Source: Algoriphagus aquaeductus (GTDB lineage Bacteria; Bacteroidota; Bacteroidia; Cytophagales; Cyclobacteriaceae). From it: a stretch of 64,000 nt of DNA. The notes beneath the pieces were generated by a model. It saw nothing but the letters and a program-made list of their open reading frames with translations. It was not told where the DNA came from and did no database searches. Both the position numbers and the translations under genes were made by a program. How positions within the stretch are numbered: the stretch's first letter is position 1; each line of letters begins with the position of its first letter. Shown here in pieces: positions 9,955 through 19,247 of the stretch. The stretch lies in NCBI RefSeq assembly GCF_003253485.1, contig NZ_QKTX01000020.1:1-64000 (forward strand), given 5' to 3'.

Positions 9955-12684
9955 ATGGCCCTTAGCTGGAACGAAATCAAAGATCGCGCACTGCGATTTA
10001 CCAAGGAGTGGGAAGGCGAATCCCGCGAACGCGCAGAAAAAGATACCTTCTGGAATGACTTCTTCAATGTCTTCGGGATCTCCCGTCGCCGATTGGCCAC
10101 TTTTGAGGAGCCGGTCAAGAAGCTGAACAATGCCCAGGGATTTATCGACCTGTTCTGGAAGGGTACGCTCCTCGTCGAGCATAAGTCCAAGGGGCGTAGT
10201 CTGGACGCTGCTTTCGAGCAGGCTTCAGACTACTTCCACGGGATCAAGGAGCACGAGCTGCCCAAATATGTCCTGGTCTCGGACTTCGAAAATTTCCGCC
10301 TCTATGACCTGGACGAAAAGACCGAGCATAGCTTCCACCTCTCCGACTTTCATAAGAATATCAAGCTGTTCGGCTTCATTGCAGGCTATCAGAAGCGCAG
10401 CTTCAAGGATGAGGATGAAGTCAATATCGCAGCGGCCGAGCTGATGGGCAAGCTCCATGATCAGCTGGAGGAGAGCGGCTATCAGGGCCATGATCTGGAA
10501 GTCTATCTGGTCCGCTTGCTGTTCTGCCTCTTTGCGGACGATACCGGGATCTTTGAGAAAGATATATTTAAGGAATTCATCGAGGTAAAAACCTCAGAAG
10601 ACGGTTCTAACCTTGGAGCCCTACTGGCACAGCTTTTCCAAACGCTTAACAGGCCAAAGGAAGCACGGAGCACCATGCTTGATGAGCATTTGAATGCTTT
10701 TCCATATGTAAACGGAAAACTCTTCGAGGAGCCGTTGATGATTCCTTCTTTCAACTCCCGGATGCGGGAGATTCTGCTGCTTTGCAGTGCGCTTAACTGG
10801 GGTAAAATTTCTCCGGCCATCTTCGGCTCCATGTTCCAGTCGGTCATGGATCCCAAGGAGCGGCGCAACTTGGGCGCGCACTACACCTCGGAAAAGAATA
10901 TCCTGAAGTTGATCAAGCCGCTGTTTCTCGATGAGCTATGGGAGGAGTTTCACAAGATCAAGGGCAATAAGCGCCAGCTGCTGGAGTTCCAGATGCGTCT
11001 CGGTAAGCTGAAGTTTCTCGATCCTGCCTGTGGCTGTGGCAACTTCCTGATCATTACCTACCGGGAGATTCGACTGCTCGAGCTGGAGGTGATGAAGGAG
11101 ATCTACAAAGGTCAGCAAGCCATCGGTATCCAGGAGATCCTATGCGTGGATGTGGATCAATTCTATGGGATCGAGTACGACGAGTTTCCGGCCAAGATCG
11201 CTGAGGTTGCACTCTGGCTGATGGATCATCAGATGAACCTCCGGGTTTCGGAAGAGTTCGGTCTCTACTACGCCCGCCTGCCGCTGAAGAAATCCGCCAA
11301 GATCGTCCATGGCAACGCCCTCCGGATCAACTGGGAAGATGTCGTTCCAAAGGAGGAGCTAAGCTTTATCCTGGGTAATCCGCCATTTTATGGAAAGCAA
11401 TATCAATCCAAAGTGCAGAAGGAGGATATGGCTAAGGTTTTCAAAGGGGTTGATGGTGCAGGCGTTTTGGATTATGTGTCCGCTTGGTATTTAAAGGCCT
11501 CTGCTCTAATTGTATCTAGTAAAATCAGAGTAGCCTTTGTTTCTACAAACTCAATTTCGCAAGGCGAACAAACAGGAGTTTTATGGGGTTATTTAGTTAA
11601 GAATTTTGGAGTTAAAATCAATTTTGCTCATCAAACTTTTAATTGGAAGAACGAAGCCAAAGGTAACGCCGCAGTTCATGTGGTCATCATTGGATTTTCC
11701 GTTTTGGAGCAAAATCAAAAGAAGCTTTTTATTTATGATAACATAAATGGTGATCCTATTGAAGTTAGAGTTAAGAGGATTAATCCCTATTTGGTGGAAG
11801 GAAGGGATGTTTTTATCCTGAAAAGGAATAATCTTATTTCTCCACAAGCCCCAAAAATGATAAAGGGTAGTATGCCCAATGATGGTGGCTATTTTTTATT
11901 CAATGAAGAGGAAAAGAATGATTTTTTGAAAACAGAGCCGAACGCCAATGAATGGATAAGAAAATTTATCGGTGGTCGCGAATTCATAAATGGCATTTCG
12001 AGATATTGTTTATGGTTAAAGGGTATAAATCCCAACCAGCTCAGGGCAATGCCAGAGGTTTTGAAAAGAGTCGAATTAGTCAAGGATTTGCGACTTAAAA
12101 GTGACAGAGAAGCAACTAGAAAATCAGCTAAAACGCCAACGTTATTTGGGGAAGACAGGCAACCTGATTTTGATTATTTAGCACTTCCTGAGGTTTCTTC
12201 GGAGAGAAGAGAGTATATCCCAACCGAATACTACACTAGAGAAGTAATCGCTAGCAATAAAGTTTATATGGTTCCAAACTGTGGGCTTTACGGATTTGGA
12301 GTCTTGACTTCAAAAATGTTTATGGTTTGGATTATCTACGTGTCAGGCAGATTAAAGTCAGACTTTTCTATTTCAACGGGAATTGTATATCACAACTTCC
12401 CTTGGCCCAAAAATCCTTCCGACAAGAACAAAGCCCTGGTTGAGGAGAAAGCCCAAAAGGTCATTGATACTCGCGCTAAGTATCCGGACAGCAGCTTGGC
12501 AGATCTCTATGATCCGCTGCTGATGCCTGCGGATCTGGTCAGGGCCCATCAGGAACTTGATCGGGCCGTCGATCAGTGCTACCGCCCGCAGCCATTTACT
12601 ACAGAAATGGCCAGAATTGAGTATCTTTTTGAATTGTATGAGGAGTATTTGACTCCGCTTTTAGGCAAAGGAAGAAAGAAATGA
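9955..12684 (+). CDS. MmeI-like type IIL restriction endonuclease-methyltransferase
   Basis: The product has 909 residues, close to MmeI (about 920). The N-terminal nuclease shows the PD-(D/E)XK pattern D65-x9-E75-x-K77 (IDLFWKGTLLVEHKSKG), the same spacing as in MmeI. A helical connector follows, then an N6-adenine methyltransferase with SAM motif FLDPACGCGNFL (354-365) and catalytic motif NPPF (475-478). A target-recognition domain (about 620-800) and helical C-terminus complete the chain. One polypeptide both modifies and cuts DNA. Codons about 500-820 are clearly more AT-rich than the flanks, which points to exchange of the specificity segment. It ends tail to tail with the NYN gene. YeeA-like orphan methyltransferases are the main alternative, but the intact nuclease motif argues against that. 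Confidence 0.85.
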   Translation: MALSWNEIKDRALRFTKEWEGESRERAEKDTFWNDFFNVFGISRRRLATFEEPVKKLNNAQGFIDLFWKGTLLVEHKSKGRSLDAAFEQASDYFHGIKEHELPKYVLVSDFENFRLYDLDEKTEHSFHLSDFHKNIKLFGFIAGYQKRSFKDEDEVNIAAAELMGKLHDQLEESGYQGHDLEVYLVRLLFCLFADDTGIFEKDIFKEFIEVKTSEDGSNLGALLAQLFQTLNRPKEARSTMLDEHLNAFPYVNGKLFEEPLMIPSFNSRMREILLLCSALNWGKISPAIFGSMFQSVMDPKERRNLGAHYTSEKNILKLIKPLFLDELWEEFHKIKGNKRQLLEFQMRLGKLKFLDPACGCGNFLIITYREIRLLELEVMKEIYKGQQAIGIQEILCVDVDQFYGIEYDEFPAKIAEVALWLMDHQMNLRVSEEFGLYYARLPLKKSAKIVHGNALRINWEDVVPKEELSFILGNPPFYGKQYQSKVQKEDMAKVFKGVDGAGVLDYVSAWYLKASALIVSSKIRVAFVSTNSISQGEQTGVLWGYLVKNFGVKINFAHQTFNWKNEAKGNAAVHVVIIGFSVLEQNQKKLFIYDNINGDPIEVRVKRINPYLVEGRDVFILKRNNLISPQAPKMIKGSMPNDGGYFLFNEEEKNDFLKTEPNANEWIRKFIGGREFINGISRYCLWLKGINPNQLRAMPEVLKRVELVKDLRLKSDREATRKSAKTPTLFGEDRQPDFDYLALPEVSSERREYIPTEYYTREVIASNKVYMVPNCGLYGFGVLTSKMFMVWIIYVSGRLKSDFSISTGIVYHNFPWPKNPSDKNKALVEEKAQKVIDTRAKYPDSSLADLYDPLLMPADLVRAHQELDRAVDQCYRPQPFTTEMARIEYLFELYEEYLTPLLGKGRKK

Positions 12685-12686
12685 GT

Positions 12687-13343
12687 TTATTGCGGGAACC
12701 ACTCAATAGGTTTTCTATAAACCTTTCCGGACCCCTCGATCGTAACTTGATCTGGAAGAATAGCCTTGTTCCATTTTGGTTTGTACGAAGCTAGATCAAG
12801 AGCGGGAAAACTCCTATTTGCCAAGCTACTAGTGAATTTTGTGGGTGGAAAAAGAATCATTAATTCAATGTTTTTGTAAAACTGTTCAACCAGTTTTATA
12901 GGAGGAAGAAAATCTGAGTCTCCTGAAACTAAAACGATTTTATCACTGACCCCATTATGACAATCCTCAACGATTTTAATGGCTAGGTTTACGTCAGTTT
13001 GTTTTTCCTCCCAATGCATAAAAACTCTTCCACAACCGCCATCGGCTCGACAAATCATTTCCTTATCTTGGTATTTACCGTAATGAAGTTTTAGTTTTTC
13101 TCCGTTTAATGCTTTGTTGCAGTTCATAAGGATGTTTTGCCTTATCTGTTTGCCTTTGTTTTTTGGTCGGGCAGTGAAATAGTTAACGCAAACCAGCTCT
13201 TCGTCTTCATTTAAAAATTCCTCGAAAAGCTTAACCAGATTAATCCAGTAAAATTTTCTCCAATCAGGTTTACTCTTGGTCATTGCTTTTAGACCGTAGT
13301 AAAAATTGAAGCCATCGACGTAAAATGAGACCCTTTTCTTCAT
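12687..13343 (-). CDS. NYN domain (LabA/DUF88-like) putative ribonuclease
   Basis: The product has 218 residues from the ATG at 13343. The frame is open up to 13487, but the extra 48 residues cross a terminator hairpin and show no domain. The NYN/PIN-like fold is seen as RVSFYVDGFNFYYGLK at the start, ARPKNKGKQIRQ in the middle, QTDVNLAIKIVEDCHNG, then KIVLVSGDSDFLPPIKLV, which supply the conserved Asp residues that bind metal. LabA-type proteins are frequent in defence islands. RNA cleavage is a family-level inference. It follows the restriction-modification gene on the opposite strand with only two bases between their stops. Confidence 0.8.
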   Translation of the reverse strand: MKKRVSFYVDGFNFYYGLKAMTKSKPDWRKFYWINLVKLFEEFLNEDEELVCVNYFTARPKNKGKQIRQNILMNCNKALNGEKLKLHYGKYQDKEMICRADGGCGRVFMHWEEKQTDVNLAIKIVEDCHNGVSDKIVLVSGDSDFLPPIKLVEQFYKNIELMILFPPTKFTSSLANRSFPALDLASYKPKWNKAILPDQVTIEGSGKVYRKPIEWFPQ

Positions 13344-13355
13344 ACCAGTGGATAT

Positions 13356-13405
13356 AAAAAAAGCCTCATTTAGAGGCTTTTGGCCAATAGGATAAAACCT
13401 ATTGG
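13356..13405 (-). terminator. Terminator and second hairpin in the leader of the NYN gene
   Basis: Read on the minus strand, the hairpin CCAATAGG/CCTATTGG (13384-13405) is followed at once by AAAAGCCTC/GAGGCTTTT (13359-13381) and a T-run, a canonical intrinsic terminator ending about 12 bases before the NYN ATG. It either ends a short upstream RNA or acts as an attenuator for the NYN gene. Confidence 0.65.
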
Positions 13406-13479
13406 GGTGCGTTGTCAATACATTGAATGACATTGCAATACTAATCCAAATACATGATTTGTCAAAGTATTGTTCCGGG

Positions 13480-13512
13480 TTATCCACATTTATTTTAAAA
13501 TAATGTGAATAA
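13480..13512. repeat. 33-bp imperfect palindrome with two DnaA-box-like ends
   Basis: The left end TTATCCACA (13480-13488) and right end TGTGAATAA (13504-13512, reverse complement TTATTCACA) both match the DnaA-box consensus TTATNCACA. The bases between them also pair, around a TTTTAAAA centre. It lies upstream of the NYN gene and could be an operator. Confidence 0.5.
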
Positions 13513-13571
13513 GTGGCTTAAAATCAATTTGGACGGCTCCTTATTTTTTGAAAAAATAGCCTTACATTCCT

Positions 13572-13772
13572 TCACCTGAGGTAAATAGCTGTTAATATAC
13601 TCTCTCCCTCCTTCTTATCCAGGTCAATCGCATAGATATGATACGACTGACTGGTAGCTATTTTGTAGTGCCGCTCGATCATGATATAGTGATTGGCGCT
13701 GAAGTTCTTTAGCCATTTTTCATCCTTTCCATCCCAGAAGATTTCTGGATTTAGGGAATTGATTTCGCAAAA
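13572..13772 (-). pseudogene. C-terminal remnant of an unknown gene
   Basis: A minus-strand frame of about 66 codons ends at the TGA at 13572-13574 and reads as genuine protein (NPEIFWDGKDEKWLKNFS, then IERHYKIATSQSYHIYAIDL). It has no start codon and is preceded by an in-frame TGA. The rest of the gene is absent, so this looks like the tail left behind after replacement of an accessory gene. I do not recognise the family. Confidence 0.4.
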
Positions 13773-13810
13773 TCATCTTTTTTAGTTCCAGATATCCCCT
13801 TTTTTTAATG

Positions 13811-13837
13811 AAAAATACCCAGTAGTGGGTATTTTTT
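13811..13837. repeat. Box A palindrome (AAATACCC...GGGTATTT), island copy 1
   Basis: AAAAATACCC, AGTAGT, GGGTATTTTTT forms a strong hairpin flanked by A and T runs, so it could also terminate transcription in either direction. Near-identical boxes occur at 19012, 23736, 25334 and 53041. Confidence 0.75.
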
Positions 13838-13993
13838 CATCCATGAAACTCCTTTTCTTTAAACAAGAATTTTAATGGAGAAAATAGTTGAGTCTGACTT
13901 TTTCAAAGCAATCGCTATAGTCAAAGCGGAATTGACCCCTCCCAAAATTTGTCCAATCTAATTTGAAAAGGTAGAAACTATAAATCCGTGTCT

Positions 13994-15157
13994 ATGAGCT
14001 GGTTTAAGAGCAATTTTAGATCCAATGACAAGATCTCAATTACTGTGGAAGAAGTAAATCCGCAAACCGAAAATGAATTTCGATTTTTCAACTTTGTAGA
14101 ACGTGAGCAGGTCTTTTTTCTGGAGAAATGGTTTGAGCAGTCCAAAAGGTTAGGCCATCAGTTTAAGCCACAGTATTCAGATGCAATAGTGCAGAAAATC
14201 AGAACTGGAACCTTCAGCAACCCACACAGTTTTCCTGAATATTTCAACTCTGAATTTGACTTTATAGCCATTGATTTCGAAACGGCCAATAATAATAGAG
14301 TGAGCGCTTGCGCTTTGGGTTTGGCATTTGTTAAAAACGACACCTTTGTGCATGAAGAGAAACACTTTATTCTCCCTCCACCTGGTGAAAAAATTCTAAG
14401 TTCTCATGAGCGATTACATGGAATTCAAGAAGAGGACCTAGAATTTGCACTTGATTTTAAAGAACTATGGGATCTAGAGTTTTCTAAATACTTTAATAAT
14501 AATCTCATCGTCTTTCACAATTCGAGTATGGACTTGAGTGTCTTGAAAAGACTATTCTCCCACTACAAGATAGAGAATTACAGCATCGATTACATAGACA
14601 CCATGAGGCTTGCCGAAATATCGGGTAAGCCAAAGAAACTAACTGAGCTTGCAAACCTGTTTGAAGTTCCCATCATTAAGCATCACGATCCTAAAGAAGA
14701 TGCAAAGGCATGCGCTACTATTTTTACGGAACTGAAAGAGCTTGTACCTAATTATCGAGACCTTATACAGATTCTAAATCCTAATCTTATAGCAGAAAAG
14801 CAGTTCTCAAGAGCAGGAAGATTGAAGATTCAAAATGATAATTTGGATATTATCTCGGAATATTCCATTTCAAAAAAAGAGCTTGAGGATCTCCAAATCG
14901 AAGGTTCAGCATTCCTTTTCACAGGGGAGCTTACGGAGGACAGAGAGGACTGTAAGGATTTTATTATGGGGTACGGTGGTCTAATTAAATCAACCATAAC
15001 GAGTAAAGTAGATTATGTGGTTGTTGGAGCTGAATACGGCTGGTCGAAAATCCAAAAAATTCACCTCCTGAATTCCGAAAGAAACCTCCGAATTAGGCTT
15101 CTTTCGAATGCTGACTTTCTACGATTGAAAGAAAGATACGAGAAGTTAAATTTCTAG
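13994..15157 (+). CDS. DnaQ-like 3'-5' exonuclease with C-terminal BRCT domain
   Basis: The product has 387 residues from the ATG at 13994; a GTG two codons upstream is an alternative start. After about 90 residues without a known domain comes the DEDD exonuclease: FIAIDFETANNNRVSACALG (Exo I), VFHNSSMDLSVLKRL (Exo II) and KHHDPKEDAKACATIF (Exo III, with the H-x4-D pattern). The last 90 residues form a BRCT domain (AFLFTGELTEDREDCKDFI, later SKVDYVVVGAEYGWSKIQKI). The arrangement resembles the epsilon-like exonuclease/BRCT proteins common in Bacteroidota and Firmicutes. It probably trims DNA or RNA 3' ends in repair. Its position inside the island also allows a defence role, which is not shown. 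Confidence 0.8.
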   Translation: MSWFKSNFRSNDKISITVEEVNPQTENEFRFFNFVEREQVFFLEKWFEQSKRLGHQFKPQYSDAIVQKIRTGTFSNPHSFPEYFNSEFDFIAIDFETANNNRVSACALGLAFVKNDTFVHEEKHFILPPPGEKILSSHERLHGIQEEDLEFALDFKELWDLEFSKYFNNNLIVFHNSSMDLSVLKRLFSHYKIENYSIDYIDTMRLAEISGKPKKLTELANLFEVPIIKHHDPKEDAKACATIFTELKELVPNYRDLIQILNPNLIAEKQFSRAGRLKIQNDNLDIISEYSISKKELEDLQIEGSAFLFTGELTEDREDCKDFIMGYGGLIKSTITSKVDYVVVGAEYGWSKIQKIHLLNSERNLRIRLLSNADFLRLKERYEKLNF

Positions 15158-15262
15158 GATGAAATCAAGATCAAGCAAATGGGAGATAGCCCTCTCAATT
15201 AGTGCCTATTGATCTTACAAATCAATTAATCGTCTTTTCATTTTAATTTTTAACCTTTCCGG

Positions 15263-17725
15263 ATGCCAGACTTTCCACACCTATTGTACTCCAAAAGCCC
15301 AGATAAAATCAGAGGTTTTAAAAGAAGGAGGGGACGAGATAGAGAAAAAGAAAATCAAAAGCAGGAGCCTTTACCACCTCTATCTCAAGAAAAAAAGCGG
15401 TTTCTGGCAGCTAGACTAGATGTATATGTTTCAGCGGCGGCTAATAGGATCAAAAATAAAACGCTCGAGGTCCCTTCGAATATTGATCTAATTCAGATCA
15501 ATTTTATTGTCACTTTTGATCTTAAGCTAGAAAACTACTTTCTGGGAAAATACAATTTGTCAGTTATTGAAAAATCCAACTTCAACCGAAATGTCCTCTT
15601 CCGTATAGGCAAAGGGAATGAGTTTAAAGCTTTCATTAAGGATGTTACTGCCGTAAGTAGCCTCAGAGAAGGCGAAGATCATCGAAATCAACCTTATTCC
15701 CGATTGGCTTTGATCAGTGATTTCTACCTTCTGGATTCCAATGGAAGGAAAGGCGTTTTATCAGGTCAGGAAAGTTTTATCTTGACTATCTGCGATATAT
15801 TGGAAAACCCTGAAGCTAGGCTGCAGCTTAATTTTATGACCGATTATTTAAATTCAAAGGGAGTTGAAATAATTGGCAATCAGGAGGCACAAAATCTTCT
15901 TTTTCTTAAAAAAGGCTTCTCCGGACTAGATCAAATTCTTGCTGATAACTTCGATATCGTCAGACTAATCACCTCAGCGAGAGTACCCCTTGTCAAACCT
16001 GGAACGGTCGCCACGCCTATTCGCGCTTATGGATTCGAGGCAGTCATCGAAGAAGAACTGCCTATTGTTTGTGTGGTCGATACGGGTATTCAGTCATCTG
16101 TTGATCCCCTCAAGAAGTTATTAACCGGTATTTCCAGTGACCATACAGGCACTGCTCCCTTTTGGGATGATTCAGGGCATGGTACGGCAGTGGCAGGTCT
16201 AATTGCATTTGGAACAGATTTTTTTAATACCTGGTTGAGGGAAATTCCCGCTAAGGCAAGATTGGCGGTGATAAAGGCTATCCATCAAGAAAACGATGAC
16301 TTGAACATTGTAGCCTTAATTAATGACATTCAGGAACTGCACCTTAGATACGGGATCAGGATTTTCAATATCTCCTTAAATCTTCCCGGTTCAAAACCTT
16401 ACAACGGACCTGTAGGTAAGTTTGCTTACGAATTGGACAAGCTTGCTTATGAATTGGACATCCTTATTGTCAATTCTGTAGGCAACTATAGTTTGGATGA
16501 CATGGATTATTGGGTGTTTGATGGCTCTTTGGATCCTGTTGCTCATTATCCCTCATTTTATTACCAAACGAATCCGGAAATTCCTGGTCATTCCTGTGAA
16601 TTTACCAATCTACAAGAGCCTGCGGAATCCATGAACAACATTTCTGTTGGAGCCTTGGCAGGAAATTTCGAAAATGGAGTCACAGATGGGATTACCCCTG
16701 CCAGAGAATATCCAGCATATTATTCCCGGAAGTTTCATTGGGATATGTCAATCACGATAAATGGTTCAAAGCTTAAGAAAAGCCAAAAGAATAAGCACTT
16801 GGTAAAGCCAGACTTGGTGTTTGAGGGTGGGGATTATTTGAGTCAGGAAGCTGCCATGGAAGTGCTCACCAGTCCCCAAGATAATTCGCCCTACTATGGA
16901 AGACTGGCCGGGACCAGTCTGTCCACTCCTTTGGTCGCCTCCCTGATAGCCCAATTGGTAAAGGAATATCCAACACTAAAGATGACTTCCATTAAAGCGT
17001 TGCTAATTAACTCGGCTGCGTCTCCAAGTGGGACCAATCCACCTCATTTTAATTCAGCAGATGGCAAAAAATTGTATCGTAAACTTACTGGGTTTGGACG
17101 GCCAAATCCTGATCGGCTATTGGAAGGCAATCCTGATTCGATCACTTTTGTGATTGAGGACTCTATTACGTTTGATGATTTCTATTCCTTTGAGCTGAAT
17201 TTTCCGGATTGGGTGTTGTCAACCCAAAATAAGATCGAACTCAGGGCTACATTGGTCTACAAATTCCTTCCAGTCCCCAACAATCATTTAGCTTATCTTC
17301 CCCTGCACATCTCTTTTGGAATATTCAAGCCAGTGGATGTTTCTATCTTGTCTAAACAGGATTTGGAGAATTTCCGATTACGATCAGGAGTCTCTTGGGC
17401 AGAGGATCACTTTGGGGTAGAGGATAGGATATTTTCCAATGTTCAGATGCTTTCTTTCCCTATTTCCAGTCAACACTTTGATCCTGATAATCCTTCAGTT
17501 TCCATAGCCATGCGTTGTCATGGCAAATCAACTATTCCAGATTGGGCTTCCAGGCATTTGCAAAATGAAGAGCATCCATTCTCATTGGTGATTAGCCTTA
17601 GGGAAATCCCAAAAACAAAGGGCTCCAACCTTTCAGGATCGCTTTATAAGGATGTCATGCTGTTGAACGGCCTTCAGGCAATTGCTGATTTGGAGGCAGG
17701 ATCGTCTTTGGAGGCAGAAAATTAG
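15263..17725 (+). CDS. S8 family subtilisin-like serine peptidase paired with an AAA ATPase
   Basis: The product has 820 residues and no signal peptide, so it should act in the cytoplasm. The catalytic triad is present: Asp273 (CVVDTGIQ), His306 (DDSGHGTAVAGLIA) and Ser552 (GRLAGTSLSTPLVAS), with an oxyanion-site Asn in LIVNSVGN. About 250 N-terminal residues form an uncharacterised domain with a basic stretch (GFKRRRGRDREK). A C-terminal extension of about 200 residues looks like a beta-rich domain. Its stop codon overlaps the stop of the AAA gene on the other strand. Cytoplasmic subtilase/AAA pairs recur in accessory regions and are often suspected to be defence modules; usually they are co-directional. 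Confidence 0.82.
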   Translation: MPDFPHLLYSKSPDKIRGFKRRRGRDREKENQKQEPLPPLSQEKKRFLAARLDVYVSAAANRIKNKTLEVPSNIDLIQINFIVTFDLKLENYFLGKYNLSVIEKSNFNRNVLFRIGKGNEFKAFIKDVTAVSSLREGEDHRNQPYSRLALISDFYLLDSNGRKGVLSGQESFILTICDILENPEARLQLNFMTDYLNSKGVEIIGNQEAQNLLFLKKGFSGLDQILADNFDIVRLITSARVPLVKPGTVATPIRAYGFEAVIEEELPIVCVVDTGIQSSVDPLKKLLTGISSDHTGTAPFWDDSGHGTAVAGLIAFGTDFFNTWLREIPAKARLAVIKAIHQENDDLNIVALINDIQELHLRYGIRIFNISLNLPGSKPYNGPVGKFAYELDKLAYELDILIVNSVGNYSLDDMDYWVFDGSLDPVAHYPSFYYQTNPEIPGHSCEFTNLQEPAESMNNISVGALAGNFENGVTDGITPAREYPAYYSRKFHWDMSITINGSKLKKSQKNKHLVKPDLVFEGGDYLSQEAAMEVLTSPQDNSPYYGRLAGTSLSTPLVASLIAQLVKEYPTLKMTSIKALLINSAASPSGTNPPHFNSADGKKLYRKLTGFGRPNPDRLLEGNPDSITFVIEDSITFDDFYSFELNFPDWVLSTQNKIELRATLVYKFLPVPNNHLAYLPLHISFGIFKPVDVSILSKQDLENFRLRSGVSWAEDHFGVEDRIFSNVQMLSFPISSQHFDPDNPSVSIAMRCHGKSTIPDWASRHLQNEEHPFSLVISLREIPKTKGSNLSGSLYKDVMLLNGLQAIADLEAGSSLEAEN

Positions 17726-18759
17726 ACTTTACCGGAGTTACTGATTGCGGTTTTTTCTTCCTCAATCAATTTTTCCCAGATTGCCTTATCAATCTCAACT
17801 TTAGCAGGTACCAAATCAGTCTCCAACTTATACAGACTCCGCTTCATAGCCGAGATAAGGGTCTTTTGGATGCTATAGAAGGACAGCCCTTTTGCCTTCT
17901 GGATCAATCTTTTAATTCCTGATTTGCTGCCCAAGGTAAATACCCCACGCTTGAGTGTCAATTGGATTAACTCCTCGATTTCATGTTCGGCGGGAAGCTC
18001 AAATCCAATCTGGGTATCAAACCTTCTTATTAAGGCATCATCCAGCATGCCAACCTGATTGGTGGCAGCGATCACGATGGTGGACTGAGGCAGGTAGTCA
18101 AACAATTGAAGGATGGTGTTCACCACACGCTTCATTTCACCATGGTCTTGGCTGTAGTCCCTCACCTTGCCCAAGGAGTCAAACTCATCCAAAAACAGAA
18201 TGTAATCCCCTGAGGCAGCCATTTTAAATATTTTCGCGAGATTTTTACTGGTTTCCCCAAGCTTGGAGGAGACGATTGCTCCAAGATTTACCACCAGTAG
18301 GATTTTTTCTAGTTCCCCGGCAATGACATAGGACGCCAAAGTCTTCCCGCAACCCGATGGACCATAAAATAGGATTTTATGAGCTATGGGTAGATCCAGT
18401 GCTTGAAGTAGGTTTTTTTTGCGATGCTCCAGAATAAAATGATCAAGCGATTCTTTGATTTGAGGAGTGCAGATTAGGTCAGATAGTCGGTAGTCCGAAG
18501 TGACTTGGTCAAGAATCAACTCATCTACCCCTTTGCTGTTTGGAGTTTCAAATCGGATTCCAGAACTGGTCTTTAGGGATCCTCCCGAGGAGTGATGGCG
18601 GATGGCTTCTTTCAGAATAGACTGTAGCTGTATGGCCAGATTGGTTTTTTTGCTTTTCCGTGCATGCTCGATCATCTCCTGAAGGGAGTCCTTCAGCTTT
18701 TCCTGGTCATTTTCAAGACCAAACCGGGCAATATCTTTGATGTAATCGAACTGTGTCAC
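17722..18759 (-). CDS. AAA family ATPase, partner of the S8 peptidase
   Basis: The product has 345 residues. A helical N-terminal 80 residues precede a classic AAA module: Walker A GPSGCGKT (133-140), Walker B ILFLDEFD (187-194), sensor 1 Asn in AATNQ, and the arginine-finger pair in ALIRRFDTQIGF. A helical lid domain follows. Its stop codon TAA overlaps the TAG of the subtilase gene (17722-17725), so the genes are exactly tail to tail. It may unfold or recognise substrates for the peptidase, by analogy with other AAA/protease pairs. Three operator-like repeats lie just upstream of its start. Confidence 0.82.
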   Translation of the reverse strand: MTQFDYIKDIARFGLENDQEKLKDSLQEMIEHARKSKKTNLAIQLQSILKEAIRHHSSGGSLKTSSGIRFETPNSKGVDELILDQVTSDYRLSDLICTPQIKESLDHFILEHRKKNLLQALDLPIAHKILFYGPSGCGKTLASYVIAGELEKILLVVNLGAIVSSKLGETSKNLAKIFKMAASGDYILFLDEFDSLGKVRDYSQDHGEMKRVVNTILQLFDYLPQSTIVIAATNQVGMLDDALIRRFDTQIGFELPAEHEIEELIQLTLKRGVFTLGSKSGIKRLIQKAKGLSFYSIQKTLISAMKRSLYKLETDLVPAKVEIDKAIWEKLIEEEKTAISNSGKV

Positions 18760-18786
18760 TTGCGGGAGCGCATTAAATGATTATGA

Positions 18787-18843
18787 TTTGCGAAAATCAC
18801 TCCAATAATTCTGCGATATTCACTTAAATCCGCGAAAATCGCT
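18787..18843 (-). promoter_or_regulatory. Three direct copies of GCGAWAWTCRC upstream of the AAA gene
   Basis: TGCGAAAATCACT (18789-18801), TGCGATATTCACT (18812-18824) and CGCGAAAATCGCT (18831-18843) are spaced 23 and 19 bp apart. Each copy is itself a near palindrome, GCGA-nnn-TCRC. They start 30 bp before the AAA gene, which fits an operator array or iteron-like binding site for a regulator. Confidence 0.5.
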
Positions 18844-19011
18844 AAAAGTATACTTACAAAGTAAGCATTTTGTTGACAAAGTCTCTTGCCATCTATTAAA
18901 AACTAATCGAGATATTTGACTTTGAGTAAAGAATTTTTGAACCGGTGAGAAAGCAATTTGATCTGTGGATAAAAATTGAATTCAAGGACTGAATTTTTTT
19001 AACCTTAACCC

Positions 19012-19215
19012 AAAAATACCCACTAGTCGAGGACTAAGCTTTAAGAAACAATCCGGTAGGACTGAGCGTCAAGAATTAATTCAGAAGATTAATCTAGCGA
19101 GGTGCCATTATGCAGGGAGGCCTTTTAGCCTTGGTCGGGATCTAGGGCGGACAAATCCTACCCAGTCAAAACGAGCATTTGACTACACCAGACGAAGGGT
19201 TAAGAATCCTCCCTT
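19012..19215. repeat. Composite intergenic element, copy 1 (segments A-half, B, D)
   Basis: A half box AAAAATACCCACTAGT (19012-19027) is followed by segment B (TTAAGAAACAATCCGGTAGG at about 19041, then CTAGCGAGGTGCC and TGCAGGGAGG) and by segment D (GGCGGACAAATCCTACCCAG, later GCATTTGACTACACCAGACG). The same segments occur in the same order at 25331-25745. No coding sequence is present. It separates the AAA gene from the 3' end of the Avs-like gene. Confidence 0.65.
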
Positions 19216-19247
19216 ATCCCTAACATTTTTGCAGTCTTTTCTATATT

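Noticed and set aside
13480-13512. Chromosomal replication origin
   Set aside because: Only two DnaA-box-like sites are present, with no dnaA/dnaN or AT-rich unwinding cluster nearby.
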